This document shows positions 45,237-55,915 of a stretch of DNA of 64,000 nt, piece after piece (the stretch's first letter is position 1; each line of letters starts with the position of its first letter). Source of the DNA: an uncultured Lachnospiraceae bacterium (GTDB taxonomy: Bacteria > Bacillota > Clostridia > Lachnospirales > Lachnospiraceae). The position numbers were made by a program, and so were the translations under genes. The notes beneath the pieces were generated by a model. It was not told the origin of the DNA and searched no databases. It saw only the letters and a list, made by a program, of their open reading frames with translations. The stretch spans positions 1-64,000 of the forward strand of contig CANOCU010000007.1 of NCBI GenBank assembly GCA_947564645.1. The letters are read 5' to 3'.

Positions 45237-46682
45237 TCAAAGGAGCACCGCAGTAAAATTCCCTCTCTCATCATATCCGAGCTGCGCGGCTTCCCCCGTA
45301 TGGATCTGGACGAGAAACACCTTGTCCGTCCGGTTCAGGATTCCTGTACCGTCATCGTAGTATTCATTGATCGTATAATAGCCGGCGCCATTGATCCCAA
45401 GCACCGAACTGAACTGATAGCTCAGCCTGCCGGTTAACCGCCTGCTGTTACCGAGTGTGTCTTCAAGATATCCGGTTTCCACCAGACGCTGCACAAGAAG
45501 CGTGACCGCACGGTCCGTGGGGATGGCGTCTTTCAACTTCAGAGTATAGGTACGCATTGTGATATCGCTGGATACACCCTCTTCACTGATATTGACGAAT
45601 TTAAATAAGGTTCTTCCAAGCGGCATGGGAATCGGTCCTGTATAAGGAACGCTGTCTGCCGTAGGATCAGACTCGTCTGTCGTATAGAAGATCCTGCACC
45701 CCTCGATCTCTTCCGCCACGATCATCATCGGTTCTTCATATTCCCCGCTGTACAACTCTACCTCCGGCGCGTTTGGCACGGACAGATTGATCACATATTT
45801 TTTGGTGACGATCTCGCTCTCGATTCCGTAATCGTTGACAAAAAAGGCGCTGATGGTATGCTCTCCGTCTTCCAGAAACAACGGTGCCGTATAGATCTGG
45901 CTGTTCTTGTCCGGCGAAGATCCGTCCACGGTATAGTATATCGTTCCTGAAGTATTGGAACTGAGCTTCAGGGGAATCACCTCCGCGTAATTTCCCTCTA
46001 CATAACTAAATTCCGGTTCCATGGCCAGATAACTCTGAAACATATTAATGATATCGTTATCCGGGCAGTTCCTAAGCAGTTCATTGATCTCCCCGTATGC
46101 TCCCTGGTTCGCATAGATTGTTACGATCTTATTATATGCTTCCTCCACATCCTCGTAAGAGAAATTGCCGTCATTTATGATCCGGTACAACACCTGGATC
46201 GCCGAAGTATGATCCTCCTGTATATAATAATAATCCGCTTCCTGAAAAAGGAGTCTCGCCTCGGCAGGATTCTTCTCGTAGGCTGCCTCAAGACAGGCGA
46301 TCGCCTCCTGATAAGAACCGTCTGCCGCGTATTCTTTCGCCTTATCTATCTGATAATCAACCGTCTGAATATGATAGGCATAGGCGCCATAAGTTACGGA
46401 CACGACGATAAAGAAGATGACCAGGCTCACGATCACCCATATCCGCCTGCCGTCTGTAGTCTCTTCCTCAGGTTCCGTTAATTTCTCTGACTGCTCAACA
46501 CTTTCCTGCTGCGGCTGCCCGTTGTCCTTCTCATCTTGTTCTGCAGCTAAAATGGTCAGCGCTTCCGTTATACTGTTTTCTATTTCCGGCTCAAAATCAG
46601 GGACGATCCGGATCTCCTCTCCGCATTCCTCACAGATCAGATGTCCCTCGACCATATCCTTGCCGCAATGTGGACACTTCAT
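45237..46682 (-). CDS. Zinc-ribbon, membrane, TPR and chitobiase-C-like multidomain protein
   Basis: A 481-aa protein. It opens with a zinc ribbon (MKCPHCGKDM, CEECGEEI), then an acidic linker, one membrane segment (IWVIVSLVIFFIVVSVTYGA) and TPR-like helices (YAADGSYQEAIACLEAAYEK). Two beta domains of the chitobiase/hexosaminidase C-terminal type follow (GTIYYTVDGSSPDKNSQIYT; CRIFYTTDESDPTADSVPYT). The last 100 residues have no clear match. The beta domains probably lie outside and may bind polysaccharide or protein. It follows folD by 20 bp but has no clear link to folate. Confidence 0.75.
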   Translation of the reverse strand: MKCPHCGKDMVEGHLICEECGEEIRIVPDFEPEIENSITEALTILAAEQDEKDNGQPQQESVEQSEKLTEPEEETTDGRRIWVIVSLVIFFIVVSVTYGAYAYHIQTVDYQIDKAKEYAADGSYQEAIACLEAAYEKNPAEARLLFQEADYYYIQEDHTSAIQVLYRIINDGNFSYEDVEEAYNKIVTIYANQGAYGEINELLRNCPDNDIINMFQSYLAMEPEFSYVEGNYAEVIPLKLSSNTSGTIYYTVDGSSPDKNSQIYTAPLFLEDGEHTISAFFVNDYGIESEIVTKKYVINLSVPNAPEVELYSGEYEEPMMIVAEEIEGCRIFYTTDESDPTADSVPYTGPIPMPLGRTLFKFVNISEEGVSSDITMRTYTLKLKDAIPTDRAVTLLVQRLVETGYLEDTLGNSRRLTGRLSYQFSSVLGINGAGYYTINEYYDDGTGILNRTDKVFLVQIHTGEAAQLGYDERGNFTAVLL

Positions 46683-46701
46683 AAACAGTTCCCTTTCTTA
46701 T

Positions 46702-47553
46702 CTACCGCCTGCCGGCTTTCCCAGCCTCCACACAGTTATACAGTAACATGGCGATCGTCATGGGGCCGACACCGCCCGGTACAGGAGTGATCGCGCTGCA
46801 GACCGGGGCAACATCCTCATAATCCACATCCCCGCACAGCTTACCGGCCTCGTTTCGATGAATGCCGACATCGATCACAACGGCGCCCTCCTTAACGTAT
46901 TCCCTGGTTATCATTCTCGGCCGTCCTACCGCTACTACCAGAATATCCGCTCTTCTCGTTATTTCCTGCAGATTTACGGTTTTGGAATGTGCGACCGTTA
47001 CCGTTGCGTTCTCACGCAGAAGAAGCAGCGCCATCGGCTTTCCCACGATATTACTTCTGCCTACGATAACGCATTCTTTGCCTGCTATCGTGATTCCTGA
47101 CCGCTTCAGAAGCTGGATGATCCCCGCCGGCGTACAGGATATAAAGCCCGGCTGTCCGATACAGAGGGCCCCCACGCTCTGGGGATGAAAACCATCCACA
47201 TCTTTCTGCGGATCGATCGCACGGATGATCTCATCTTCCTCAATATGATCGGGCAGCGGCAGCTGTACAAGGATCCCTGTCACCTCTTCTTTCTGGTTTA
47301 ACTCCCGGATCAGACTCACCAGTTCTGCCTGTGTCGTTTCTTCCGGCAGTTCATAAGACAAAGAATCGATACCGATGTAGGCGCACGCCTTCTTCTTGTT
47401 CCCTACGTAAACCGTAGATGCCGGATCGTTTCCGACCTGTATCACGGCAAGACAGATGGAAATTCCCTGCTCGTTCTTTAAAGCAGTCACCTGCGCCTTT
47501 AGCTCGTCCTTGATCATGGCCGAAACCATCTTACCATCTATAATCTGCGGCAT
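46702..47553 (-). CDS. folD: Methylene-THF dehydrogenase / methenyl-THF cyclohydrolase
   Basis: A 283-aa bifunctional enzyme that interconverts 5,10-methylene-, 5,10-methenyl- and 10-formyl-THF. Catalytic and fold motifs are YVGNKKKACAYIGI (Lys and Tyr of the active site), ILVQLPLPDHI, the NADP motif VIVGRSNIVGKPMALLLL and PVPGGVGPMTIAML. ATG 47553 follows GGAGGG at 5 bases; the upstream frame overlaps fhs. It is 25 bp downstream of fhs, so 10-formyl-THF made by Fhs is passed to FolD. Confidence 0.96.
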   Translation of the reverse strand: MPQIIDGKMVSAMIKDELKAQVTALKNEQGISICLAVIQVGNDPASTVYVGNKKKACAYIGIDSLSYELPEETTQAELVSLIRELNQKEEVTGILVQLPLPDHIEEDEIIRAIDPQKDVDGFHPQSVGALCIGQPGFISCTPAGIIQLLKRSGITIAGKECVIVGRSNIVGKPMALLLLRENATVTVAHSKTVNLQEITRRADILVVAVGRPRMITREYVKEGAVVIDVGIHRNEAGKLCGDVDYEDVAPVCSAITPVPGGVGPMTIAMLLYNCVEAGKAGRR

Positions 47554-47578
47554 AATTCCCTCCATTCCGGTTCTTCCC

Positions 47579-49249
47579 CTAAAATAATCCCGTGATCTTT
47601 CCTTGTTCATTTACGTCAATCTGATGAGCTGCCGGTTTCTTTGGCAATCCCGGCATCGTCATGACTGTCCCTGTCAGGACCACTACAAACCCGGCCCCTG
47701 CGGAAACATATACTTCCCTTACCTGCATATTGAAACCGACAGGTCTCCCAAGAAGAGTGGGATCATCCGACAGGGAGTACTGCGTCTTGGCCATACAGAC
47801 CGGCATATTTCCAAAACCCAGTTTTTCCAGATTCTTGAGCTGCTTTAACGCTGCGGCGGTATAGCTTACGCCGCCGGCGCCATAGATTTCGGATGCCACC
47901 TTTTCTATCTTTTCCTGTAAAGATAAAGAATCTTCATACAGTACTTCAAAATGACTTTCCTTGTTCTTAAGTGTCTCCAATACCTTATTTGCCAGTTCGA
48001 CTCCGCCGGCGCCGCCCTTTTCCCAGACTTGTGAGATGGCAAATTCACAGTCCCTCTTCTGGCAGAACTCCTTGACAAAAGCGATCTCCGCCGGTGTATC
48101 CGTCATGAAGGAATTTAGTGTCACTATGATCGGCACGTGATATTTATGTAGATTTTCAATATGTTTCTCCAGGTTTACGATTCCGGCCTGTAATGCCGGC
48201 AGATTCTCTGCTGACAGATCCTCCCTGGCAATGCCTCCGTTATATTTTAACGCGCGGATCGTTGCCACCAGGACCACCGCATCCGGCTTTAGACCTGCCA
48301 TGCGGCACTTGATATCAAAGAACTTCTCTGCGCCGAGATCCGCGCCAAAACCGGCTTCCGTGATGACATAGTCCGCCATCTTAAGCGCCGTCCTTGTGGC
48401 GCGGACGGAATTACATCCGTGCGCGATATTGGCAAACGGGCCTCCGTGGACCAGAGCCGGCGTATGTTCCAGCGTCTGGATCAGATTGGGCTTCATGGCA
48501 TCTTTTAACAGGGCCGCCATAGCGCCCACTGCCTTTAGATCGGCCGCAGTTACCGGGTCACCCTGTACGGTATAAGCGACGATGATCTTACCGAGCCGCT
48601 CTTTTAGATCTTCCATATCAGAAGCCAGGCAAAGTATCGCCATAATCTCCGATGCGACCGTGATCACAAAGTGATCTTCCCTGACAAAACCGTCCGCCTT
48701 ACTCCCAAGACCCGTCACGATATTTCTGAGAGCTCGGTCATTCATGTCCAGACATCTCTTCCAGACTACCTGTCTGGTATCGATAGTAAGCTCATTTCCC
48801 TGTTGGATATGATTGTCCAACAGGGCCGCCAACAGATTATTGGCTGAGGTAATGGCATGAAAATCACCGGTAAAATGCAGATTCAGGTCTTCCATCGGTA
48901 CGACCTGTGCGTAGCCGCCGCCGGCAGCGCCCCCTTTGATACCGAAACAAGGCCCAAGAGACGGCTCTCTGAGCGCTATGACAGCCTTAAGCCCCAGTCT
49001 GCCAAAAGCCTGGCCCAGCCCCACACTCGTGGTCGTCTTGCCTTCTCCGGCCGGCGTAGGATTGATCGCCGTTACGAGGATCAGCTTCCCGTCAGGGTTA
49101 CACCGGATACGGTCGATATACTCGTCCGAGATCTTAGCCTTATATTTTCCATATAATTCGAGATCGTCAGGCTCTATCCCGATCCTGCCGGCAACATCCA
49201 CAATATTTTCCATTCTTGCTTCCTGTGCAATTTCAATATCTGTCTTCAT
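47579..49249 (-). CDS. fhs: Formate-tetrahydrofolate ligase
   Basis: A 556-aa ATP-dependent enzyme that makes 10-formyl-THF from formate and THF, a key entry to one-carbon metabolism in Clostridia and acetogens. The P-loop is [17 protein letters not shown], followed by [20 protein letters not shown] and the C-terminal [15 protein letters not shown]. Length and ends are normal. It forms a unit with folD. No acetyl-CoA pathway genes are seen here, so acetogenesis cannot be claimed. Confidence 0.97.
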   Translation of the reverse strand: MKTDIEIAQEARMENIVDVAGRIGIEPDDLELYGKYKAKISDEYIDRIRCNPDGKLILVTAINPTPAGEGKTTTSVGLGQAFGRLGLKAVIALREPSLGPCFGIKGGAAGGGYAQVVPMEDLNLHFTGDFHAITSANNLLAALLDNHIQQGNELTIDTRQVVWKRCLDMNDRALRNIVTGLGSKADGFVREDHFVITVASEIMAILCLASDMEDLKERLGKIIVAYTVQGDPVTAADLKAVGAMAALLKDAMKPNLIQTLEHTPALVHGGPFANIAHGCNSVRATRTALKMADYVITEAGFGADLGAEKFFDIKCRMAGLKPDAVVLVATIRALKYNGGIAREDLSAENLPALQAGIVNLEKHIENLHKYHVPIIVTLNSFMTDTPAEIAFVKEFCQKRDCEFAISQVWEKGGAGGVELANKVLETLKNKESHFEVLYEDSLSLQEKIEKVASEIYGAGGVSYTAAALKQLKNLEKLGFGNMPVCMAKTQYSLSDDPTLLGRPVGFNMQVREVYVSAGAGFVVVLTGTVMTMPGLPKKPAAHQIDVNEQGKITGLF

Positions 49250-49321
49250 GCCTTGTACACCCTTTCCTTACGTGAATCACAACGTTTCAGCTATCTTTCA
49301 ATCCGGTCACGGATTACTGTG

Positions 49322-51994
49322 CTAGATCGCCTCTTCCACAAACTGTTCAAATTCTTCGGCGCTCATCAATACCTTGCGGGGCTTCGTTCCCTCTTCTTCC
49401 CCGACCACACCCGCCTCGCACAGCTGATCCATGATCCGGGCCGCCCGGTTGAATCCGATCTTGAAGACTCTTTGCAGCATACCGATGGATGCTTTATCCT
49501 TATCGATGATGAACCTGCCCGCCTCCGCAAAGTACTGGTCATACCCGGAACCACCGTCACCATTTGCGGCACTGCCGGCAGCAGCCGTTCCGCTGCCGAT
49601 ATTCTTGATCTTTTCTTCTATATCATCACTGTAGACATTGCCGATCGCCTGGTTTTTCAGGAAATCCACAACATCCGAAACTTCTTTGTCCGATACAAAG
49701 GCACCCTGCACACGCGCCGGTTTGGGATATCCCTGCGGATAGAAAAGCATATCGCCCTTACCAAGCAGTTTCTCGGCCCCGACCATATCCAGGATCGTAC
49801 GGGAATCCACACCGCTGGATACGGCAAATGCCACGCGGCTCGGCATATTTGCCTTGATCAGTCCCGTAATGACATCTACGGACGGTCTCTGTGTCGCTAT
49901 GATCAGATGGATGCCGCAGGCTCTTGCAAGCTGTGCCAGGCGGCAGATGGATTCTTCCACCTCTCCCGGAGACACCATCATCAGATCCGCAAGCTCGTCC
50001 ACTATGATCAGGATCTGCGGCAGCTTCGCCGGCGCTTCCGGATCACCGCTTTTCTGCATTTCCTCCACTTTACGGTTATAGCCTTTGAGATCGCGCACAT
50101 TATAATCCGCGAATTTCTTATAACGATCGGTCATCTCGGCAACGCCCCAGTGCAGCGCCGCCGCCGCTTTCTTGGGATCCGTCACCACCGGGATCAACAG
50201 GTGCGGAATACCGTTATATACGCTCAGCTCCACGACTTTCGGATCGACCATGATCAGCTTCACGTCTTCCGGCTTCGCCTTATACAGAATTCCCATGATG
50301 ATCGTATTGATACAGACCGACTTACCGGAACCGGTAGACCCGGCAATCAGCATATGCGGCATCTTCGCAATATCCGTTACCACGATCTTCCCGCCGATAT
50401 CCTTACCGACTGCAAAGGCGAGATTGGACGGAAATTCCCGAAACTCTTTGGATTCCACCAGTTCCCGGAATGATACCGAGGTGTTTTCCTTGTTCGGTAC
50501 TTCTATTCCCACCGCCGCTTTCCCCGGAATAGGCGCCTCTATACGGATATCCGTAGCTGCCAGGTTTAACTTGATATCATCGGCAAGTCCGACGATCTTA
50601 CTCACTTTGACGCCCTGCTCGGGCTGCAGCTCATATCGTGTGACCGAGGGCCCCTGACTGATATCCGTGACGGTTACCTTGACGCCGAAGGTTCCCAGAG
50701 TCTGCTGCAGATGCATCGCCGTCTCTTTCAATTCCCGGGCAGAATCACCGCCGTTCTTATGTTTCGCTTTCTGGAGAAGATCGTAAGAAGGAAATTTGTA
50801 CGGCCTTGGCCTGTCGGATTCCTTTGCGGACAACTCTCCGGTACCTGCCGGTACTGCAGCCTGTGCAGGCTGTTCTTTCTTCGCCATATCCTGAAATGCG
50901 GAGACCCGTTCTTTTCCCGGATCCGGTGTCACGGTATCCGCACCGATCGTTTTTCCGTCCTGATGGATCGCCGGCGCCGAAAGCATGTCAAGATCATCTG
51001 ACTCATTTGCTATGTAATGACCGGAATGCTCGTCCTTTGCGGACTGCACCGGTTCTGCTTCATATAGATCCTCCTCTGTCAGCTGCAGTGTGATCTCATG
51101 TAAATCATCCCGCGTTTTCTCCACGGATTCCTTTTCTTTGTTCTTATTTAGAGCCGTATCGAGCATGACACCGGACACTTTCCTGTCCATGCGCAGGATC
51201 TTTTCATTCTCAATCTCTTCCTCGCGCAGCCTGCGCTCCTCTGCCGCTTTTGCCCGTTTTTCTTCTGCCTTTGCCCGCTTCTCTTCCTGTGCGATCCGTC
51301 TCTCCTTAGCCCGCTCTCTACGATACTGTGCATCCTCTACCGATCTTTCGTACATCCTGCGGCCCTGTTTCGTGACACCGCCGATAAACGACTTCTCGGT
51401 GACGATCACCATACAGATAACACCCACGACAAGGAGAGCCAGTACGGTTCCCACCATGCCCAGGAATTTGTAGGACACATACAGAAGAGAACCGGCTATC
51501 ACACCGCCTCCGCTATGCTGTTCACTGCATCTTCTGAAAATCTCGCCTGCCTGATAGCTCTCCGTCTGTGCCGGATCCGTGCCGAACAGCTCACAGACCA
51601 TGCTGATCAGCAGAAAAAGGATGACACCGGCGACCAGTTTCCTGGCGGCGATCGTGCTTCCTACATTGGACATCCCGAAAGCGATCGCCAGAAAAATGAT
51701 CACAGGTGCGATATAGGCCGTCAGGCCAAAAATTCCAAACATCACATCACTGGCCGCATCTCCGACTTTACCGACCACACCGAAATTACAAAGAAAAAGG
51801 ATGATCGCAAGCGCAAGAAACACGATCAGTAATATCTCGTTGCGGATTGCCACATCCATCGGTTCTGTGTGTGTACTTCTACTGCCGGTATTTCTTTTTC
51901 TTGTCTGTGTATTTCTATTTTTAGCCGTGCTTCTGCCTGAAGACGCCGTTTTCTTTTTCGCGGAAGAACGATTTCCTCCCTGTCCTGATGCCAT
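49322..51994 (-). CDS. DNA translocase FtsK/SpoIIIE
   Basis: An 890-aa septal DNA pump that moves chromosomes during division or into the forespore. Four membrane segments lie in the first 200 residues, followed by a highly charged coiled-coil linker ([20 protein letters not shown]), the RecA-like motor with [17 protein letters not shown] and [13 protein letters not shown], and the C-terminal gamma winged helix ([15 protein letters not shown]) that reads KOPS/SRS-type sequences. ATG 51994 follows AGGAGG at 8 bases. The tepA-like gene lies just upstream, as in Bacillus where tepA precedes spoIIIE. Confidence 0.93.
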   Translation of the reverse strand: MASGQGGNRSSAKKKTASSGRSTAKNRNTQTRKRNTGSRSTHTEPMDVAIRNEILLIVFLALAIILFLCNFGVVGKVGDAASDVMFGIFGLTAYIAPVIIFLAIAFGMSNVGSTIAARKLVAGVILFLLISMVCELFGTDPAQTESYQAGEIFRRCSEQHSGGGVIAGSLLYVSYKFLGMVGTVLALLVVGVICMVIVTEKSFIGGVTKQGRRMYERSVEDAQYRRERAKERRIAQEEKRAKAEEKRAKAAEERRLREEEIENEKILRMDRKVSGVMLDTALNKNKEKESVEKTRDDLHEITLQLTEEDLYEAEPVQSAKDEHSGHYIANESDDLDMLSAPAIHQDGKTIGADTVTPDPGKERVSAFQDMAKKEQPAQAAVPAGTGELSAKESDRPRPYKFPSYDLLQKAKHKNGGDSARELKETAMHLQQTLGTFGVKVTVTDISQGPSVTRYELQPEQGVKVSKIVGLADDIKLNLAATDIRIEAPIPGKAAVGIEVPNKENTSVSFRELVESKEFREFPSNLAFAVGKDIGGKIVVTDIAKMPHMLIAGSTGSGKSVCINTIIMGILYKAKPEDVKLIMVDPKVVELSVYNGIPHLLIPVVTDPKKAAAALHWGVAEMTDRYKKFADYNVRDLKGYNRKVEEMQKSGDPEAPAKLPQILIIVDELADLMMVSPGEVEESICRLAQLARACGIHLIIATQRPSVDVITGLIKANMPSRVAFAVSSGVDSRTILDMVGAEKLLGKGDMLFYPQGYPKPARVQGAFVSDKEVSDVVDFLKNQAIGNVYSDDIEEKIKNIGSGTAAAGSAANGDGGSGYDQYFAEAGRFIIDKDKASIGMLQRVFKIGFNRAARIMDQLCEAGVVGEEEGTKPRKVLMSAEEFEQFVEEAI

Positions 51995-52028
51995 TACTAT
52001 GCCTCCTGACCAAAATAAGACTTCATAT

Positions 52029-52057
52029 AGTATAGCATTTTCATTTTCGGTTGTCAT
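52029..52057 (-). promoter_or_regulatory. Promoter of ftsK/spoIIIE
   Basis: ATGACA (52052-52057), 17-base spacer, TATACT (52029-52034) on the minus strand, overlapping the end of the tepA-like gene. Confidence 0.6.
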
Positions 52058-52851
52058 CCTTTATTTTGTTTCAAGTCCCTGGATGCCTTTCTCTTATCAA
52101 CCATATCGTGAAGCCTGGCGATCGCATCACTGATCCCGCCCACCTCACATATGATACCTTCTTCCACGGCCTCCTGTCCCACGAGTATGGTTCCGACGTC
52201 CTTTGTCAATACGCCTGTCTCCATCATCAGTTCCTCTATTCTCGGTTTGGAGATCTTGCAATGTTCGCACACAAACCCTGTGATCCGATTCTGGATCTGC
52301 CTGAAATAGTCAAAAGTCTGCTGGACTCCAATCACCATTCCTGTGAGCCTTACCGGATGGATCACCATGGTACCCGTAGGAACGATATAGGAATAATCCG
52401 TACTGACCGCGATCGGCACTCCGATCGAATGGCTGCCGCCAAGCACAAGAGAAACCGTCGGCTTGCTTAAAGATGCGATCATTTCCGCGATCGCCAGGCC
52501 CGCTTCCACGTCTCCGCCCATCGTATTGAGTAAGATCAGGACCCCGTCGATCTCCTTACTGTCCTCGATCGCTGCCAACTGCGGCAGTACATGTTCATAC
52601 TTCGTCGTCTTGGACGAGCTGCTGAGATTGTCATGTCCCTCGATCTCACCGATGATCGTGATCAAATGTATCTTATTATGCCTGTCATTTTCATCCAGCG
52701 TGACCTGTCCTGTCTCTTCGATCCGGCTGTCCTTATGCTCTTCCTTTTCCCGCTGTTTCTCCTGCTCCTCACGCTTTTCCTCTTTTGCGCTCTTACCGGC
52801 TTTTCCTTCTTTTTCTTTCTCGTTATTTTTATTGTTCTCTTTATGTCCCAT
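52054..52851 (-). CDS. TepA-like ClpP-family serine protease
   Basis: A 265-aa relative of ClpP. A very charged first 60 residues ([19 protein letters not shown]) precede the ClpP fold. The oxyanion/Ser region is [13 protein letters not shown], the His is in MVIHPV, and [19 protein letters not shown] is the typical early segment. The position before spoIIIE matches TepA of Bacillus, described in spore protein handling. The Lys/Glu-rich N-terminal extension may be unstructured. GGAGGTACAGG lies before the ATG. Confidence 0.85.
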   Translation of the reverse strand: MGHKENNKNNEKEKEGKAGKSAKEEKREEQEKQREKEEHKDSRIEETGQVTLDENDRHNKIHLITIIGEIEGHDNLSSSSKTTKYEHVLPQLAAIEDSKEIDGVLILLNTMGGDVEAGLAIAEMIASLSKPTVSLVLGGSHSIGVPIAVSTDYSYIVPTGTMVIHPVRLTGMVIGVQQTFDYFRQIQNRITGFVCEHCKISKPRIEELMMETGVLTKDVGTILVGQEAVEEGIICEVGGISDAIARLHDMVDKRKASRDLKQNKG

Positions 52852-52965
52852 CCTGTACCTCCGTTTTCAGACAAAATCGAGTAGGGAAGAACCAGCTTCT
52901 CCCACTCATGCGCCGGGCACCCGTCAATCTTTGCTGACAATCTTCCTCTGGGTGTCCATGTACAA

Positions 52966-53006
52966 TAAAAAGGAGAACCACCTGCACTTTGCATCATGAT
53001 TCTCCC
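52966..53006 (-). terminator. Intrinsic terminator after the 503-aa membrane protein gene
   Basis: Arms 52998-53005 and 52972-52979 pair over 8 bp including one G-U, with an inner TGCA/TGCA stem, followed on the minus strand by TTTTTATT. It isolates the 53057-54568 gene from tepA. The rest of 52852-52965 holds two further imperfect inverted repeats and no promoter I can support. Confidence 0.75.
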
Positions 53007-53056
53007 ATAGTCTGTGTTTTTTACCGGTATTTATACCTTGTGGAATAAATTAAAAG

Positions 53057-54568
53057 TTAAATATCAAAGTCGTCCTCCGCCTTGATCTCCAGATCATACT
53101 TCATATCTTTCTCTTCTACATCATATTGATAATCCATCTGTCTGCGCACATGCTTCTTCGGGAGCGGCAGCGGATTCTCCAGATAACGTGGTTTCGGATC
53201 CGGTGTCGTCTCCAAAATCTCCTCTTTTACCGTGTCCGTTTCCGGCACGGAACGATTGATCTCCTCGATCTGTGCTTTTACAACCTGATCCCGACTGCCA
53301 AACATACAGTTTTGCAGGCCGAGTCCGGCCAAAACGCTCCAGATATACATAGATAAGATGCCGAAGGGCTGTACGCCAAGGACCGCCATCGGCGTAGGTG
53401 CGGCAGCGATACACATAAAGATCCATACTGTATCATTCCGCTCCTTTCCTTTTCGAAAAAATTCAAAAACAAGAAAGGCCGCCAAAACGGTCAGCACCCC
53501 GAATAGAAGAATATCCAGCGAATAGGGATAAAGCGGTCTGAACCCAAAGGTACAGGTATTCCGGATATGCTGCGTTCCCCAGATTCCGATCTCGCTTCCC
53601 ATGTCACTTCTTTTCAACAGGGAGAGAACGCCGCAGGATGCGAGCCAGCCTGCAGCACAGGCAGCAATCGTTGTCAAAACAACAGCTGCGCTGACTTTAG
53701 ACCATTTCCTCCGGCACAAGATGACCGCTGTAATCATGGCTAACAGGATCGTTACCGCCGCAAGATCCAGATATCCCAGAATCCCGAGCAGAATGCCCAG
53801 GGCAGCGGCCCGAAGAAGCTGCTGCATCGTTTGGGCGTCGTCCCGGCAATAATATCTGACAAAACCGGCCATCACCGACATACCGGTCAGGAACAGCACA
53901 AAAAAGAGACATTCCGGTCCAAGGTCAGTCAGCATCTCCAGATAACTCACAGAGCATACAAAATAGAGAAGCGCCATGCAGGCAGGTATCCTGCCCGCGG
54001 TCTTTCTTGTCACTGCATAAACCAGCACAAGCCCTGCCACCTGCAGGATGATCTGCAGGATGACTGCACAGACCGCTTTATTTCCCAGAAAAGACAGGAC
54101 TACGGACAATAATGCCACATACAGATACGCACTGCCGTAATTTAGCGGCTGTATGGAACTGCCGGCCTTTACCGCCGCCATTTCAAAATACTCCATTCCG
54201 TTCACGTCTGTCGGTTGCTGCATAAGAGTGACCACGCGCACGATCCTTGTATAAATGCCAATGCCAAGCAACGACAATACCACAATACATTCTGTTATCT
54301 GCCGGATCTTCACCGGGCAGAGACATCTTTTTCTGATCGCCTCGGAAATACCCCGGATAATCCAATACAGTATGGCCGCAGCCGGAATGAGCAAAAAGCC
54401 GGACAGATCCTTTGCATAGGAAGCTGCTGACAAAGATCCGATCTGCGCAAACAGATCGGAAAAATAGCTGACACAGACATAATTCCCCACAAAAGCCAGA
54501 AATATGATACACAGCATCGTATATAGCACCCATAATAGATAGCTGAACCATGTTTTACGATAAGTCAT
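53057..54568 (-). CDS. Polytopic membrane protein with acidic cytoplasmic tail
   Basis: A 503-aa protein with about 10-11 hydrophobic segments and a soluble, charged C-terminal tail of about 95 residues (VKEEILETTPDPKPRYLENP, YDLEIKAEDDFDI). The layout, with an outside loop after the third segment (PTDVNGMEYFEMAAV), resembles GT-C glycosyltransferase-like proteins, but no catalytic motif is certain. It lies between metY and tepA; a terminator follows it. No function can be assigned. Confidence 0.65.
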   Translation of the reverse strand: MTYRKTWFSYLLWVLYTMLCIIFLAFVGNYVCVSYFSDLFAQIGSLSAASYAKDLSGFLLIPAAAILYWIIRGISEAIRKRCLCPVKIRQITECIVVLSLLGIGIYTRIVRVVTLMQQPTDVNGMEYFEMAAVKAGSSIQPLNYGSAYLYVALLSVVLSFLGNKAVCAVILQIILQVAGLVLVYAVTRKTAGRIPACMALLYFVCSVSYLEMLTDLGPECLFFVLFLTGMSVMAGFVRYYCRDDAQTMQQLLRAAALGILLGILGYLDLAAVTILLAMITAVILCRRKWSKVSAAVVLTTIAACAAGWLASCGVLSLLKRSDMGSEIGIWGTQHIRNTCTFGFRPLYPYSLDILLFGVLTVLAAFLVFEFFRKGKERNDTVWIFMCIAAAPTPMAVLGVQPFGILSMYIWSVLAGLGLQNCMFGSRDQVVKAQIEEINRSVPETDTVKEEILETTPDPKPRYLENPLPLPKKHVRRQMDYQYDVEEKDMKYDLEIKAEDDFDI

Positions 54569-54584
54569 AATACTATGTATTCCT

Positions 54585-55871
54585 TTACGAAACTTTCGAG
54601 ATTGCCTGCTCTAAATCGGCGATGATATCCTCAATATGCTCCAGGCCAACCGATAATCTGATCAGATCAGGAGCAACCCCTGCTTCTCTTAACTGTTCAT
54701 CGTTCATCTGTCTGTGGGTATGACTTGCCGGATGAAGAACGCTCGTTCTTGCGTCCGCCACATGAGTCACGATCGCAGCCAACTCCAAATGATCCATCAT
54801 CTGTGCGGCAGCCTGCCGTCCGCCCTTTAACCCGAAGGAGATCACTCCGCAGGTACCGTTTGGCATGTATTTTTGTGCGAGATCATAATATTTGTTTCCC
54901 TTAAGTCCCGGATAATTTACCCAGGCTACCTTATCATGCCTCTCCAGATATTCCGCTGTTTTAAGCGCATTGTAACAGTGCCGTTCCATGCGAAGCGGCA
55001 GCGTCTCCAGCCCGACATTTAACAGAAAGGCATTCTGCGGCGACTGTATGGAACCAAGATCCCGCATCAGCTGACTTGTCGCTTTCGTAATATAGGCTGC
55101 TTTACCAAATTTCTCTGTGTAGGTAATGCCATGATAGGATTCATCCGGAGTGCACAGTCCCGGAAATTTATCCGGGCAGGCGCTCCAGTCAAAATGACCG
55201 GAATCCACGATGCAGCCGCCTACCGCCATCGCATGGCCATCCATATATTTCGTTGTCGAATGGACGACGATATCGGCTCCCCATGCAAACGGATTGCAGT
55301 TGATCGGCGTGGCAAATGTATTGTCTACGATCAGCGGTACCTGATGGTCATGTGCCAGGCGCGCGAATTTCTCAAGATCCAGAACCACCAGCGCCGGATT
55401 GGCAATCGTCTCCGCAAAGACACATTTCGTATTCGGCTTGAACGCTTTCGCGATCTCCTCTTCTGGTGCATCCGGATCCACTACGGTGCAGCCGATCCCC
55501 ATCTTCTTCATGGTGCAGGTAAGCAGATTAAAAGTCCCGCCGTAAACGGTGGAAGACATCACCACATGATCTCCTGCTTCACAGATATTGAATACCGCAA
55601 AGTGACAGGCCGCCTGCCCGGAAGAGGTCAGCATCGCAGCCACACCGCCCTCCAGTTCACAGATCTTGGCTGCCACATAATCGTTGGTTGGATTCTGCAG
55701 CCTGCTATAAAAATACCCGCTTTCTTCCAGATCAAAAAGCCTTCCCATCTGTTCCGAAGACTCATATTTAAAAGTTGTGCTCTGATAGATCGGGAGTACA
55801 CGCGGTTCGCCGTTCCCCGGTTTCCATCCGGACTGAATGCATATCGTCTCTTTCTTATACTGCCTGCTCAT
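54585..55871 (-). CDS. metY: O-acetylhomoserine sulfhydrylase
   Basis: A 428-aa PLP enzyme of the Cys/Met metabolism family that makes homocysteine from O-acetylhomoserine and sulfide. It has QSTTFKYESSEQMGRLFDL, the PLP contacts SSGQAACHFAVFN, DNTFATPINCNPFAWGAD and the Schiff-base Lys in HSTTKYMDGHAMAVGG. Its length is typical of MetY rather than the shorter MetB/MetC. Homocysteine is the substrate of the MetH in this window. There is no SAM riboswitch in the 44 bp upstream. Confidence 0.9.
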   Translation of the reverse strand: MSRQYKKETICIQSGWKPGNGEPRVLPIYQSTTFKYESSEQMGRLFDLEESGYFYSRLQNPTNDYVAAKICELEGGVAAMLTSSGQAACHFAVFNICEAGDHVVMSSTVYGGTFNLLTCTMKKMGIGCTVVDPDAPEEEIAKAFKPNTKCVFAETIANPALVVLDLEKFARLAHDHQVPLIVDNTFATPINCNPFAWGADIVVHSTTKYMDGHAMAVGGCIVDSGHFDWSACPDKFPGLCTPDESYHGITYTEKFGKAAYITKATSQLMRDLGSIQSPQNAFLLNVGLETLPLRMERHCYNALKTAEYLERHDKVAWVNYPGLKGNKYYDLAQKYMPNGTCGVISFGLKGGRQAAAQMMDHLELAAIVTHVADARTSVLHPASHTHRQMNDEQLREAGVAPDLIRLSVGLEHIEDIIADLEQAISKVS

Positions 55872-55915
55872 CTTAATTGTATTACCCTTTCCGCACTGTT
55901 TCGACCCGTTAGCGC

